Below are positions 19,645 to 28,215 of a stretch of DNA of 64,000 nucleotides, in pieces. Below the pieces are notes generated by a model. It worked only from the letters and a program-made list of their open reading frames with translations, made no database searches and was not told the DNA's origin. The stretch's first letter is position 1; the number at the start of each line of letters is the position of its first letter. A program made the translations under genes and the position numbers. Source of the DNA: VXYL01 sp965243175 (GTDB taxonomy: Bacteria > Pseudomonadota > Gammaproteobacteria > Pseudomonadales > Azotimanducaceae). The stretch covers positions 1,116,001 through 1,180,000 of the forward strand of contig OZ251532.1 of assembly GCA_965243175.1 (NCBI GenBank), written 5' to 3'.

Positions 19645-20547
19645 TCAGCCGCCAGCCGAACCATGTGGCGTTCCAGCCGCCAACATGCGGATGTAGGCGA
19701 GCAGCGCTCCTTCCCAGTGCGGGGGTTCGATGTCGAAGGTCGCGGCCAGTTTGCTGGCGTCGAGGCGGGAGTTGCGGGGGCGGGCGGCTTTCGCTGGCCA
19801 GTCCTCGGTGGCGATGGCGTGGATTGTCGGGGAGCGTTCAAGTAGACCTGCTTCGGTCGCGGCGGCGACGATGGCGCGGGCGAAGGCGCACCATGAGAGG
19901 GCTGGCATGGTGGAGAAGTGGTAGGTGCCCCAAGGGTCCTCCCGCGTCGCCAATGCCTGGACGATGGTGCGGATGGTCTTCGCAATCGCGACCGCGGGGG
20001 AGGGCGAACCGATCTGGTCGTCCACGACGGACAGTTCCTCGCGTTCGCTCGCCAGGCGCAGGATGGTGTCCACGAAGCTGCGGCCTCGGCGGCCAAAGAC
20101 CCAGCTCACGCGCAGGATGACGTGGCGGGGCGCGACCGTGCGGAGCGCTTCTTCGCCGGCGAGCTTCGTGGCACCGTAGACGCCGAGCGGAATCGCCGCG
20201 TCGTCCTCCGCATACGCGCCCTCCTTCGTTCCGTCGAAGACGTAGTCCGTGGAGAGATGGACGATGGCGACGCTTCTGGCGGCGCAAGCGCGTCCGAGGA
20301 CAGCCGGGGCATCGACGTTGGCGCGGCGGGCGAGCGCAGGTTCGTCTTCGGCTTTGTCCACGGCGGTGTAGGCGGCGCAATTCACCAGCACGTCGGGCAT
20401 CGCCTCGTCCAAGCGCCGGGCCACGTTCTCGGGGTTCGTCACGTCCAGCGCGGCACGGTCGAACGCTTGCACGTCGAAAGTGCCGGTGCGCAGTTTCGCC
20501 ATCTCGGAACCGACTTGCCCGGCCGCGCCGGTGACCAGCACCTTCAC
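19645..20547 (-). CDS. rmlD: dTDP-4-dehydrorhamnose reductase
   Basis: 300-residue short-chain-type reductase making dTDP-L-rhamnose for cell-surface polysaccharide. The NADPH site is VTGAAGQVGSEM at the N-terminus; NCAAYTAVDKAEDE, HLSTDYVFDG and the YGATKLAGE catalytic Tyr/Lys motif follow. The GTG start (20547) overlaps the rmlC stop (GTGA), which decides it over upstream in-frame starts. It is the last gene of the leftward rmlA-rmlC-rmlD run; rmlB is not in the window. Confidence 0.93.
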   Translation of the reverse strand: MKVLVTGAAGQVGSEMAKLRTGTFDVQAFDRAALDVTNPENVARRLDEAMPDVLVNCAAYTAVDKAEDEPALARRANVDAPAVLGRACAARSVAIVHLSTDYVFDGTKEGAYAEDDAAIPLGVYGATKLAGEEALRTVAPRHVILRVSWVFGRRGRSFVDTILRLASEREELSVVDDQIGSPSPAVAIAKTIRTIVQALATREDPWGTYHFSTMPALSWCAFARAIVAAATEAGLLERSPTIHAIATEDWPAKAARPRNSRLDASKLAATFDIEPPHWEGALLAYIRMLAAGTPHGSAGG

Positions 20548-21083
20548 TGCCGCAGATACTCCTCCAAGGTGGGATTGGCGCGATCGGCTGGCGAGACGAT
20601 GGGGGAGGAGACCGGCCACTCGATGCCGATGGCGGGGTCGTTCCAAAGCACGCCCTTGCCGTCTCCGGGAAGGTAGTGCGCGGTGCATTTGTAGTGCAGG
20701 TCGACCACTTCGGAGAGGGCGCAGAAGCCGTGCGCGTAGCCGGGCGGAACGAACAGCTGCGCGTGTTCGCGGTCGTCGAGGTGGACGCCCACATGTTGCC
20801 GGAAGGTCGGCGATTTCGGGTCGATGTCCACCGCCACGTCGAACACGCGCCCGCGGCTCACGCGCACCAGCTTGCCTTGGGGCTGGCGCTCCTGGAAGTG
20901 CAGGCCGCGAACCACGCCGCGCACGGAGCGCGAGTGGTTGTCCTGCACGAAGTCCCAGCGCAGGGCGGGGATGCCGTCGTAGCGTTCCTTGCTGTAGCTT
21001 TCCAGCAGAAAGCCGCGCTCGTCGTCGAAGACGTCCGGGTAGACGACCACCACGCCCGGCAGCGCCGTTTCCTCAACGCGCAT
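20544..21083 (-). CDS. rmlC: dTDP-4-dehydrorhamnose 3,5-epimerase
   Basis: 179-residue cupin-type epimerase for the third step of dTDP-rhamnose synthesis. Diagnostic pieces are FVQDNHSRSVRGVVRGLHFQ with the catalytic His, QGKLVRVSRGRVFDVAVDI, and FVPPGYAHGFCALSE. The end KGVLWNDPAIGIEWPVSSP matches the family. The start overlaps the rmlA stop by 11 bases, and its own stop overlaps rmlD, so the three genes are translationally coupled. Confidence 0.95.
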   Translation of the reverse strand: MRVEETALPGVVVVYPDVFDDERGFLLESYSKERYDGIPALRWDFVQDNHSRSVRGVVRGLHFQERQPQGKLVRVSRGRVFDVAVDIDPKSPTFRQHVGVHLDDREHAQLFVPPGYAHGFCALSEVVDLHYKCTAHYLPGDGKGVLWNDPAIGIEWPVSSPIVSPADRANPTLEEYLRQ

Positions 21084-21981
21084 GGCGACCGTCCGCGACG
21101 AGGCCGTGCAGGTACTCGCCGTAGGGAAGCTGCGCGGAGGCTTCGGCCAGCGCGGCGAGGTCGCTGTCCGCGATCCAGCCCATGCGCCAGGCGACTTCCT
21201 CGGGGCAGGCGATCTTCCAGCCTTGGCGATGCTCGATGGTCTGCACGAACAGGCTGGCCTCCAGAAGGGTGTCGGGGGTGCCGGTGTCGAGCCAGGCCAT
21301 GCCGCGCCCGAGTTCCACCACGTCCAGCCGGCCTTGGCGCAGATAGGCCAGGTTCATGTCGGTGATTTCGAGTTCGCCGCGGGGCGACGGTTCAAGCGCT
21401 TCGGCGATGCGCACCACGTCGTTGTCGTAGACGTAGAAGCCGGTGACGGCCATGTTGGACTTCGGCTGCGCTGGCTTTTCTTCGAGGCCCACCGGGTGGC
21501 CGAGTTCGTCCACTTCCAGCACGCCGAAGCGTTCGGGGTTCTTCACTGGATAGGTGAAGACTGTGGCGCCGCGGTTCGCCGCGACGGCTTCGCGGGCTTT
21601 GCGCGAGAGTTCGCTGCCGAAGTAGATGTTGTCGCCGAGGATGAGCGCCACCGGGTCGTCGGCGATGAACTCGCGGGCGACGATGAACGCATGGGCGATG
21701 CCGCGTGGATCTTCCTGCACGGCGTAGGCCAGGCGCATCCCCCACTGGCTGCCGTCGCCGAGCAGTTCGCGCAGGCGCGGCGTATCGCGGGGGGTGGAGA
21801 CGACCAGCACGTCGCGGATGCCGCCAAGCATCAGCGTGGTGAGCGGGTAGTACACCATCGGCTTGTCGTAGACCGGCAGCAGCTGCTTGCAGACGCCGAT
21901 GGTGACCGGATGCAGCCGCGTGTTGCGGCCACCAGCAAGTACGATGCCCTTGGTGGGCCGAGAGGACGGGCTATGGGGCAT
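21073..21981 (-). CDS. rmlA: Glucose-1-phosphate thymidylyltransferase
   Basis: 302-residue nucleotidyltransferase producing dTDP-glucose. KGIVLAGGRNTRLHP is the nucleotide-binding loop, CKQLLPVYDKPMVYYPL, LILGDNIYFG, VFTYPVKNPERFGV, LEEKPAQPKSNMAVTG and GELEITDMN follow in order. The loop usually reads GGxGTRL; here Asn replaces the Gly, a small oddity. The ATG at 21981 is chosen because upstream in-frame codons run into the tRNA. It is 61 bases after tRNA-Leu. Confidence 0.94.
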   Translation of the reverse strand: MPHSPSSRPTKGIVLAGGRNTRLHPVTIGVCKQLLPVYDKPMVYYPLTTLMLGGIRDVLVVSTPRDTPRLRELLGDGSQWGMRLAYAVQEDPRGIAHAFIVAREFIADDPVALILGDNIYFGSELSRKAREAVAANRGATVFTYPVKNPERFGVLEVDELGHPVGLEEKPAQPKSNMAVTGFYVYDNDVVRIAEALEPSPRGELEITDMNLAYLRQGRLDVVELGRGMAWLDTGTPDTLLEASLFVQTIEHRQGWKIACPEEVAWRMGWIADSDLAALAEASAQLPYGEYLHGLVADGRHAR

Positions 21982-22042
21982 CGTGTTCGCTTGGTTTCGG
22001 AATCCCGCCGGCTTTTGGGGCGCCCCGGTCCGGCGCGAGGAT

Positions 22043-22129
22043 TGGTGCCGAAGAGAGGACTCGAACCTCCACGGACATAAGTCCACTACCCCCTCAAGGT
22101 AGCGTGTCTACCAATTCCACCACTTCGGC
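22043..22129 (-). tRNA. tRNA-Leu (anticodon GAG)
   Basis: Reading the minus strand from 22129, the acceptor stem GCCGAAG pairs with CTTCGGC near the 3' end, the anticodon loop contains CTTGAGG (anticodon GAG), there is a long variable arm typical of class II tRNAs, the T-loop is GGTTCGAGTCC, and CCA is encoded at 22045-22043. secG lies just upstream, as in many gammaproteobacteria where secG is followed by this same tRNA. Confidence 0.96.
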
Positions 22130-22180
22130 GCATGACGGCCCGATCAAGTCGCGGGGACTGCCGGGCCAGTCTGCGGTTGA

Positions 22181-22537
22181 TCATACATCCGGCAAGTCGG
22201 TTTCGGTATCGCCCGTTTCCGGCTCTTCTTCCACGGGCTCGTCGAGATCGAAAGGCGTCTCCACCGGCGGCAGCGAAACGGCGCGCATGGCGTCGGCGCG
22301 CTGCTTCGCGGTGTACGCGAGGCCGAAGGAGATGGCGAAGAAGCCGATGGCGAGCCAAACCGTCGTCTTGGTGAGGAACGACGCCGAGCCAGCGCTGCCG
22401 AAAACCGTGTTCGCGCTGCCGGAGCCGAATGCGGCGCCGACGTCCGCCCCCTTCCCCTGTTGGATGAGCACCAGCGCACCCAAGGCCACGGCGTCCACGA
22501 CCAGCAGAATCAGCAGCACTGTTTCCAGAGTATTCAA
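22181..22537 (-). CDS. secG: Preprotein translocase subunit SecG
   Basis: 118-residue SecG. The first helix LETVLLILLVVDAVALGALVLIQ is followed by the conserved QQGKGADVGAAFGSGSANTV, then FGSAGSASFLTKTTVWLAI and a second helix. The C-terminal tail is acidic (VEEEPETGDTETDLP). It joins SecYE in the inner membrane and aids protein export. A TTG start at 22537 overlaps the tpiA stop (TTGA) and has GGAGG ahead of it. A tRNA-Leu gene follows after 51 bases. Confidence 0.93.
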   Translation of the reverse strand: MNTLETVLLILLVVDAVALGALVLIQQGKGADVGAAFGSGSANTVFGSAGSASFLTKTTVWLAIGFFAISFGLAYTAKQRADAMRAVSLPPVETPFDLDEPVEEEPETGDTETDLPDV

Positions 22538-23289
22538 GGGGGGGCCTCCGACGGGGCGGCGCAGCATATCGCGCCGAACTCGGCGGCGTCCAGTGACGCG
22601 CCTCCCACCAGGGCGCCGTCGATGTCCGGCGCCGCGAAAAGCGCCGCGGCATTGGCGGCCTTCACGCTGCCGCCGTAGAGGATTCGCGCATCCGCAGCGC
22701 CTTGGCTCTTCAAGTGGGTTCGCAGCACGTCGTGCATTTCCTGGGCTTGCGCGGGGGTGGCGGTTTCGTCCGTGCCGATGGCCCATACCGGCTCGTAGGC
22801 AAGCACGGCGGTATCGAACGCGGCTGCGCCGGAACGTCCAATCACCGCATCCAGCTGGGCGAGCACGGTGGCGCGGGCGCGACCGGCGCGGCGTTCGTCG
22901 AGGGTTTCGCCGACGCAGAGAATCGGCGCCAGATGCGCGCGCACCGCGGCCTCGAACTTTTCGGCGACCACGCTGTCGCTTTCCGCGAACAGTCGACGCC
23001 GTTCCGAATGGCCGACGATGGCGAACTCCGCGCCGAGGTCGCGCGCCATCGCCGTCGCGTGTTCGCCGGTGAAGGCGCCGGGCGGCTGCGCGGCGATGTT
23101 CTGGACCCCGAAACGGGCGGCGCGACCGCGCAACGCTTCGGCGAGGCGATGCAGATAGCCGAACGGCGGGCAGACCACCGCATCGACATGCAGCGGCGGA
23201 TCGCGCCAGGCGGCCGCGAACCGTTCCACGAAGGCAACGCTCGCGTTCATCTTCCAGTTGGCGACCACGAGTGCGCGGGCGGAGGACAT
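22534..23289 (-). CDS. tpiA: Triosephosphate isomerase
   Basis: 251-residue glycolytic enzyme interconverting dihydroxyacetone phosphate and glyceraldehyde 3-phosphate. The catalytic residues are visible: Lys13 in VVANWKMN, His94 in IVGHSERRRLF and Glu166 in AYEPVWAIGT; the phosphate loop is LYGGSVKAANAA. It is followed by secG with a four-base overlap, the order commonly seen in gammaproteobacteria. Length is normal. Confidence 0.97.
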   Translation of the reverse strand: MSSARALVVANWKMNASVAFVERFAAAWRDPPLHVDAVVCPPFGYLHRLAEALRGRAARFGVQNIAAQPPGAFTGEHATAMARDLGAEFAIVGHSERRRLFAESDSVVAEKFEAAVRAHLAPILCVGETLDERRAGRARATVLAQLDAVIGRSGAAAFDTAVLAYEPVWAIGTDETATPAQAQEMHDVLRTHLKSQGAADARILYGGSVKAANAAALFAAPDIDGALVGGASLDAAEFGAICCAAPSEAPP

Positions 23290-23361
23290 GGGTTCCAGAC
23301 GATTTCGACGGGGCGCAGACGCTAGCGTACCGCCTCGGACATTGCTTGTTCAGGTGCGCCG

Positions 23362-23859
23362 CTAGAACGTCGCCTCCGGATCCAGCGGTTCGCCGACATG
23401 GTGTGCTTCTCCCGTCGCCGCTTCCGGCCGGTCGTCGTGGGGGTCGCGGTAGTCGCCGACGTGAACGGGCGTGGTCGGCTCGCTCTCGCTAGCGGTGGGG
23501 TCGAGGTAGTCGCCGACGTCGCCTGTTTCCGAGTCGAGAACGGGCTCGTCGATGCGGGGAGGCTCGGTTGAGGGATCCTGTTCAGGCACGCCCGCAACGG
23601 CGATTTCCTCTTCCACTGGCGGCGCTTGCACGGCTTCTTCAACGGCTTCCGCGGAATCTTCGGGAGGGGCGATCTCGCGGAGCGCCGCTGGTTCTTCCGC
23701 CGGTGCCGCACTCTCGTCGAGATAGTCGGCGACGCCCCAGGCACCGCCGACCGCCAACAGCGCACAGACGACATACGCCGCCGGCCATCCGTACCTTGCG
23801 CGCGCCTGCCCCGACCATCGCCGGTTCTGCGGGGCGAGCTCGGCATCCGTTTCGTTCAC
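23362..23859 (-). CDS. Single-span membrane protein with acidic repeat tail
   Basis: 165-residue protein of unknown function. One transmembrane helix (about residues 27-43, AAYVVCALLAVGGAWGV) follows a positively charged N-terminus, so the acidic, Pro/Glu-rich tail should face the periplasm. The tail carries three short repeats near the end: VGDYLDP, VGDYRDP and VGEPLDP. It is 72 bases upstream of tpiA on the same strand. I recognise no family; low complexity makes homology hard to judge. Confidence 0.6.
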   Translation of the reverse strand: MNETDAELAPQNRRWSGQARARYGWPAAYVVCALLAVGGAWGVADYLDESAAPAEEPAALREIAPPEDSAEAVEEAVQAPPVEEEIAVAGVPEQDPSTEPPRIDEPVLDSETGDVGDYLDPTASESEPTTPVHVGDYRDPHDDRPEAATGEAHHVGEPLDPEATF

Positions 23860-23974
23860 TGTTCGCTTTACACCGTGTCGTGCCAGCGGTCGAGGCCATC
23901 AACTATAGCGTCAACCCGGGATTGCGCTCTTCTGCTACTTTGCTTGGAGGCCAATCCTGCGAGGCAGTTCCGGC

Positions 23975-25120
23975 TTGAACACTTGGCATCCGCTCGCATC
24001 GGTCGCGCTCTGCGCCTGCTGCGCAGGCGTGTTCGCGGGTTGCGACGCGGCGACACCGGATGCGTCCTTGGAAATGCCTCGGCCCGTGTATCTCGTTGGG
24101 CAGGACTTGGCGGCGATCCGGGGCTACATTCAAAGCCGATGCTGCGTTCAAGCCGATGGCCACACGGCCTACCTCTCCTTCTACAACTTGCGTTCGGAAG
24201 CGGACGGCTTCGGCGGGCTGGGGCTGGGCTTGGACGGTGCGCCCATCGCCTTGGAGCATAGCTGGGGTGCCGGGCCGGTGAGCGCCTACAAGACCGCAAC
24301 CGAATTCGGCGGCCACTTGGCCATCGGCCTTTCCATCGCCGAGAACCAGCCGGGCCAACTGCGCGCGCTGTCGGCAGGCGCCTTCGACGCCAACGTCGAC
24401 CAGCTCGCCCGCCTCTTTCCGCATGTGGACGGCACGGTGTTCTTGCGCATCGGATACGAGTTCGACGGCGCGTGGAATCCTGGCTACGAGGATGCGCCGC
24501 GTTTCGTGAGCGCGTGGCGACGCATCGTCGCCCGGCTGCGCGAGGGTGGTGCGGGCAGCAACGTGAAGTTCGTCTGGCACGCTTCCGCCTCGCCCATCGA
24601 CGACCTGATCGATGGCCAGCGCGACGACATCGCCCGCTGGTACCCAGGCGACGACTACGTGGACTGGTTCGCCATCTCCTGGTTCATGCATCCAGACGCA
24701 ACGCCCACCGCGCCCGCACACCAGCCGCCGCCAACGCCTCGGCAACTGGCGGACGAAGTGCTTGCCTTGGCACGCGCCGCCGGCAAACCCGTGATGGTGG
24801 CCGAAGCCACGCCCCAAGGCTTCGACTTGGATACGCTGACACGCGCCAACATCACACCCCTTTGGGATGGGCCGGCGGGAGAAGATCGCCAAGCCGTGTC
24901 CGAAGACGCCATCTGGCAGGCATGGTACGGCCCGCTGTTCGACTACCTGAACGCCAACGCGGACATCGTGCGCGGCCTGGCCTACATCAACTGCCCGTGG
25001 AACGACCAGCCCAAGTGGGGCCCGCCTTACGCCGAGGGCTACTGGGGCGACAGCCGCCTGCAACTCCGCCCGAATCTGGCGCGACGCTTCTCGCAAGCGG
25101 TCGCCGCATGGCAACGGTGA
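23975..25120 (+). CDS. Lipoprotein resembling a family GH26 glycoside hydrolase
   Basis: 381-residue probable lipoprotein: the hydrophobic leader ends in a lipobox-like VFAGC (Cys23). The rest looks like a TIM-barrel glycosidase of the mannanase-like GH26 group: RIGYEFDGAWN holds a candidate acid/base Glu, VKFVWHASAS and YVDWFAISWF follow, and PVMVAEATPQG holds the candidate nucleophile Glu. It may cleave beta-mannan or a related glycan at the envelope. The TTG start at 23975 is preceded by GAGGCAG and gives the lipoprotein leader. The family call is by pattern, so moderate. Confidence 0.65.
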   Translation: MNTWHPLASVALCACCAGVFAGCDAATPDASLEMPRPVYLVGQDLAAIRGYIQSRCCVQADGHTAYLSFYNLRSEADGFGGLGLGLDGAPIALEHSWGAGPVSAYKTATEFGGHLAIGLSIAENQPGQLRALSAGAFDANVDQLARLFPHVDGTVFLRIGYEFDGAWNPGYEDAPRFVSAWRRIVARLREGGAGSNVKFVWHASASPIDDLIDGQRDDIARWYPGDDYVDWFAISWFMHPDATPTAPAHQPPPTPRQLADEVLALARAAGKPVMVAEATPQGFDLDTLTRANITPLWDGPAGEDRQAVSEDAIWQAWYGPLFDYLNANADIVRGLAYINCPWNDQPKWGPPYAEGYWGDSRLQLRPNLARRFSQAVAAWQR

Positions 25121-25132
25121 CACGCCGCCACG

Positions 25133-25161
25133 TTCGGGCGCTGACCGCACGGTGCTATAGT
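25133..25161 (+). promoter_or_regulatory. Candidate promoter of the DUF499 operon
   Basis: A TATAGT hexamer at 25156-25161 with a weak TTCGGG -35 at 25133-25138, spaced 17 bases. It lies about 30 bases before the GTG of the ATPase gene, at the left edge of the defence-like island. Only the -10 is convincing. Confidence 0.35.
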
Positions 25162-25192
25162 GGATTCAGGCTAGCCAAGCGATTCAAGGCAC

Positions 25193-28100
25193 GTGCCGAC
25201 TACACGCTCGCCCAGCGCCATCTTCGATCTCTGCCAGCCGCGTTCGGACGTGCTGGCGGGGCGCGTGGCGGATGCGGACTTCGCCGCCGATCTCGCGGCG
25301 GTGATCGGCGGCACCGCCAACGCCGAATACTCGGAACCGGCGCGGTTCTTCGCCAACACCTATCCCACCCGCGGCTTGCGCGACTTGCTGGCGAACGTGT
25401 GCCGTCGCTTGAGCGGCGCGGGTGGGGAAGCGGCCGCCATCTTCCGCTTGGACACCACCTACGGGGGCGGCAAGACGCACGGCTTGATCGCCCTTGTCCA
25501 CGCGGCTGGCGGCATGAAGGGCGTGGCGGACATCGGCGAGTTCGTCGAGTCCGGCCTGCTGCCAGCCAGCGCCGTCCGCATCGCGGCGTTCGATGGGGAA
25601 AACGCGGACCCGGCCAATGGCCACGCCATGGGCGAAGGTGTGCTGGCGCATACGCCTTGGGGCGAAATCGCCTACGCCCTTGCTGGGCGCGACGGCTACG
25701 AGCGCGTACGGCGCAGCGACGAGCAAGGGGTGGCGCCCGGCGCCGCAACGCTGGCGGAACTGTTCGGCGGCGAACCGACGCTGATTCTGCTCGACGAACT
25801 GGCCGTCTATCTGCGCAAGGTGTGGCGGGCGGAAAACGCCCGCGACCAGCTGACGGCCTTCCTGACGTCGCTCTTCAAGGCGGTGGAGAGCGCGCCGAAC
25901 GCGGCACTCGTCTACACGCTGGCGATTGGCCGCGACGGCCGCGCCACGGACGCCTACAGCGAAGAGCACCAGTTCGTCGCGGACACGATGGCAGAGGCGG
26001 AGAGCGTCTCCGCCCGCAAAGCAACGCTGCTGAACCCCACCGAAGACGAAGAAACCGCGCCGGTGCTGCTGCGCCGCCTGTTCGAGCGCATCGACGAAAG
26101 CGGCAAGACGGGCGTTGTAAGCGCCTATCAGCAATTGTGGCGCGAACACCACGCATCGCTGACCGAGGAAGCCGTTCGACCAGAGACCGCGCAAGCCTTC
26201 GCCGACAGCTACCCCCTGCATCCAGACGTGCTGGCCACGCTGCGCGGCAAGACCTCCACGTTGAGCGAGTTCCAGCGCGTGCGCGGCATGTTGCGCCTGC
26301 TCGCCCGCACCATCGCCCATCTGTGGCAAGAGCGGCCAGCCGATGCCACGGCCATCCACCTGCACCACATGGACTTGGGGCGCGAGCCGATCCGCCAGGA
26401 ACTGGTGACGCGCCTCGGCCAATCCGCCTTCGTGCCGGCCATCGCCAACGACATCGCCGGCGGGGGCGAAACTCGTTCGCTGGCCGAGAACATCGACGCC
26501 GAGCACTACAACGGCCTGCCGCCCTACACGGCCTACGTCGCCCGCACCGCCTTCCTGCACACCTTGGCGTTCAACGAGCCGTTGAAGGGCCTCTCGCCGG
26601 AAGACCTGCGCTACGCCGTGCTGGCGCCGCGGCTGGACGTGAGCTTCGTCGAGGAAGCCCGCAAGCGGTTCATCACCGAATCCGCCTACTTGGACGACCG
26701 CCCCGGCGCCGCGATGCGCTTCCTCGCCGAAGCCAATCTCAACCAGATCATCCGCCGCGAAGAACGCAACGTGGATGCTGGCGACGCCCGCGCCGAACTC
26801 AACGACCGCATCGGCGGCATCTTCGACGGCAACACCTTCGACGCCATCCGCTTCCCCGGCGGCCCCTTCGACGTGCCGGACGAAGTGGGCGATGGCCGCC
26901 CGAAGCTGGTGGTGCTCTCCTACGATGCCGTCGCCATCAACGCCCAGGTGACCAAGCTGCCGGACCTGGTGGAACGCATCTACACCCGCAAGGGTTCCGA
27001 AGGGCAGGCGTTGCGGGCGCTGCGGAACCATCTGGTGTTCGTGGCGACGGACGACAACGGCAAGGCCGAAATGCAGCGCCGCGCCCGCCTTCGCCTGGCG
27101 TTGCGCGCCTTGAAGCGCGCCGACCGCCTGCGCGACCTGGCCGACCATCAGCAGGATCAAGTGTTGGAAATGGAGGCGCGTTCGGAGCAGGAACTGGCCA
27201 TCGCCATCCAGCAGGCCTACCGGCACGTGCTCTATCCCTCGTCCAACCGCGCCGACCCGAACGTCCCCTTGGCGCACACCGCCATCGACATCCACTCCCC
27301 CGCCGACAAGCCCGGCGCCGGCCAAAGCCACATCGAGCGGGCGCTGCGCGAATCGCAGAAGCTGCGCCTGCCGGAAGACCAGCCGGACGCGCCCGTCTAC
27401 GTGCGCGACCGCACCCCGCTGCGCAACGGCCAGATGACCACGCTGGCGTTGCGCGACGAGTTCCGCCGAGACCCCGCGCTGCCCATCCTGATCGGCGACG
27501 ACACCTTCATCCGCGGCATCCGCGTGGGCGTGGAACGGGGAGACTACATCTACCAACGGGGCGATCTGCTGTTCGGGCCAGGCGATCCGCCGGCTTCGGT
27601 GGTGATCGACGAGCAGTCCATCGTGCTGACGATGGCCTATGCGCGGAACACGGACGTTTGGCCGCGGCGGCAGGTGGACAAGGAAGAGGGGGAGGAAAAG
27701 CCCCAACCTTCGCCACCTGACGGGGGCGTCGGCGAGGACCACACCGAGTACGATCGGACGCCGGATCGCGAGCAACTCCAAGCCGAAGGCCCGCTGCGCG
27801 AAGCGCTGGTTCGCCTGTGGGAGCGGGCGCGGGATGGGAAAGTGCAACGCATCGGCGAACTGGAAATCCGCCTGTTCGACTCGAGCGACGCCTTCCGCCT
27901 GCTCGGCGTGGTCGGGCGAGTCGGCGGAGCGGACAAGCGGGTTGCCTTGAGCGGCGGCTACGAAACCAAAGCCGGCGGCGCCTGCGAACTGGAGTTCGAG
28001 GGCGCTCCCGACGATGCGCAGCCGGTACGCGAGTTTCTGGAATCGCAACTCCGCGCCGCCAGCACGACACGTTTGGAGGCCGGTTTCACCCTGACGTTCC

Positions 28101-28210
28101 ACGACGGCCTCGCCATGCAGGAGCCAGCGCCGGAGCAACTCGCCGACGACCTCTGCCGCTTCGCCAACGGCGCCGCGTACGTTTCCGCCACGGCGCAGCC
28201 GCGGGATTGA
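25193..28210 (+). CDS. DUF499-type P-loop ATPase (defence-associated, COG1483-like)
   Basis: 1005-residue ATPase. Walker A is YGGGKTH at residues 90-96, preceded by the RLDTTY strand, and Walker B is LILLDELAVYLRK with Asp201-Glu202. KTSTLSEFQRVRGMLRLLA and the following region fit the DUF499 family. Members of this family are found beside DUF1156 adenine methyltransferases and helicases in phage-defence islands related to BREX. The small gene 5 bases downstream and the DUF1156 gene further right fit this. A GTG start at 25193 is used. No helicase or PglZ-like phosphatase is visible in the window, so the system is either incomplete here or reduced. Confidence 0.8.
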   Translation: MPTTRSPSAIFDLCQPRSDVLAGRVADADFAADLAAVIGGTANAEYSEPARFFANTYPTRGLRDLLANVCRRLSGAGGEAAAIFRLDTTYGGGKTHGLIALVHAAGGMKGVADIGEFVESGLLPASAVRIAAFDGENADPANGHAMGEGVLAHTPWGEIAYALAGRDGYERVRRSDEQGVAPGAATLAELFGGEPTLILLDELAVYLRKVWRAENARDQLTAFLTSLFKAVESAPNAALVYTLAIGRDGRATDAYSEEHQFVADTMAEAESVSARKATLLNPTEDEETAPVLLRRLFERIDESGKTGVVSAYQQLWREHHASLTEEAVRPETAQAFADSYPLHPDVLATLRGKTSTLSEFQRVRGMLRLLARTIAHLWQERPADATAIHLHHMDLGREPIRQELVTRLGQSAFVPAIANDIAGGGETRSLAENIDAEHYNGLPPYTAYVARTAFLHTLAFNEPLKGLSPEDLRYAVLAPRLDVSFVEEARKRFITESAYLDDRPGAAMRFLAEANLNQIIRREERNVDAGDARAELNDRIGGIFDGNTFDAIRFPGGPFDVPDEVGDGRPKLVVLSYDAVAINAQVTKLPDLVERIYTRKGSEGQALRALRNHLVFVATDDNGKAEMQRRARLRLALRALKRADRLRDLADHQQDQVLEMEARSEQELAIAIQQAYRHVLYPSSNRADPNVPLAHTAIDIHSPADKPGAGQSHIERALRESQKLRLPEDQPDAPVYVRDRTPLRNGQMTTLALRDEFRRDPALPILIGDDTFIRGIRVGVERGDYIYQRGDLLFGPGDPPASVVIDEQSIVLTMAYARNTDVWPRRQVDKEEGEEKPQPSPPDGGVGEDHTEYDRTPDREQLQAEGPLREALVRLWERARDGKVQRIGELEIRLFDSSDAFRLLGVVGRVGGADKRVALSGGYETKAGGACELEFEGAPDDAQPVREFLESQLRAASTTRLEAGFTLTFHDGLAMQEPAPEQLADDLCRFANGAAYVSATAQPRD

Positions 28211-28215
28211 CGACG

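Noticed and set aside
19430..19645. 71-codon frame between rmlD and the TerB-like gene
   Set aside because: No ribosome binding site, no known motif, and it fills the needed promoter region.
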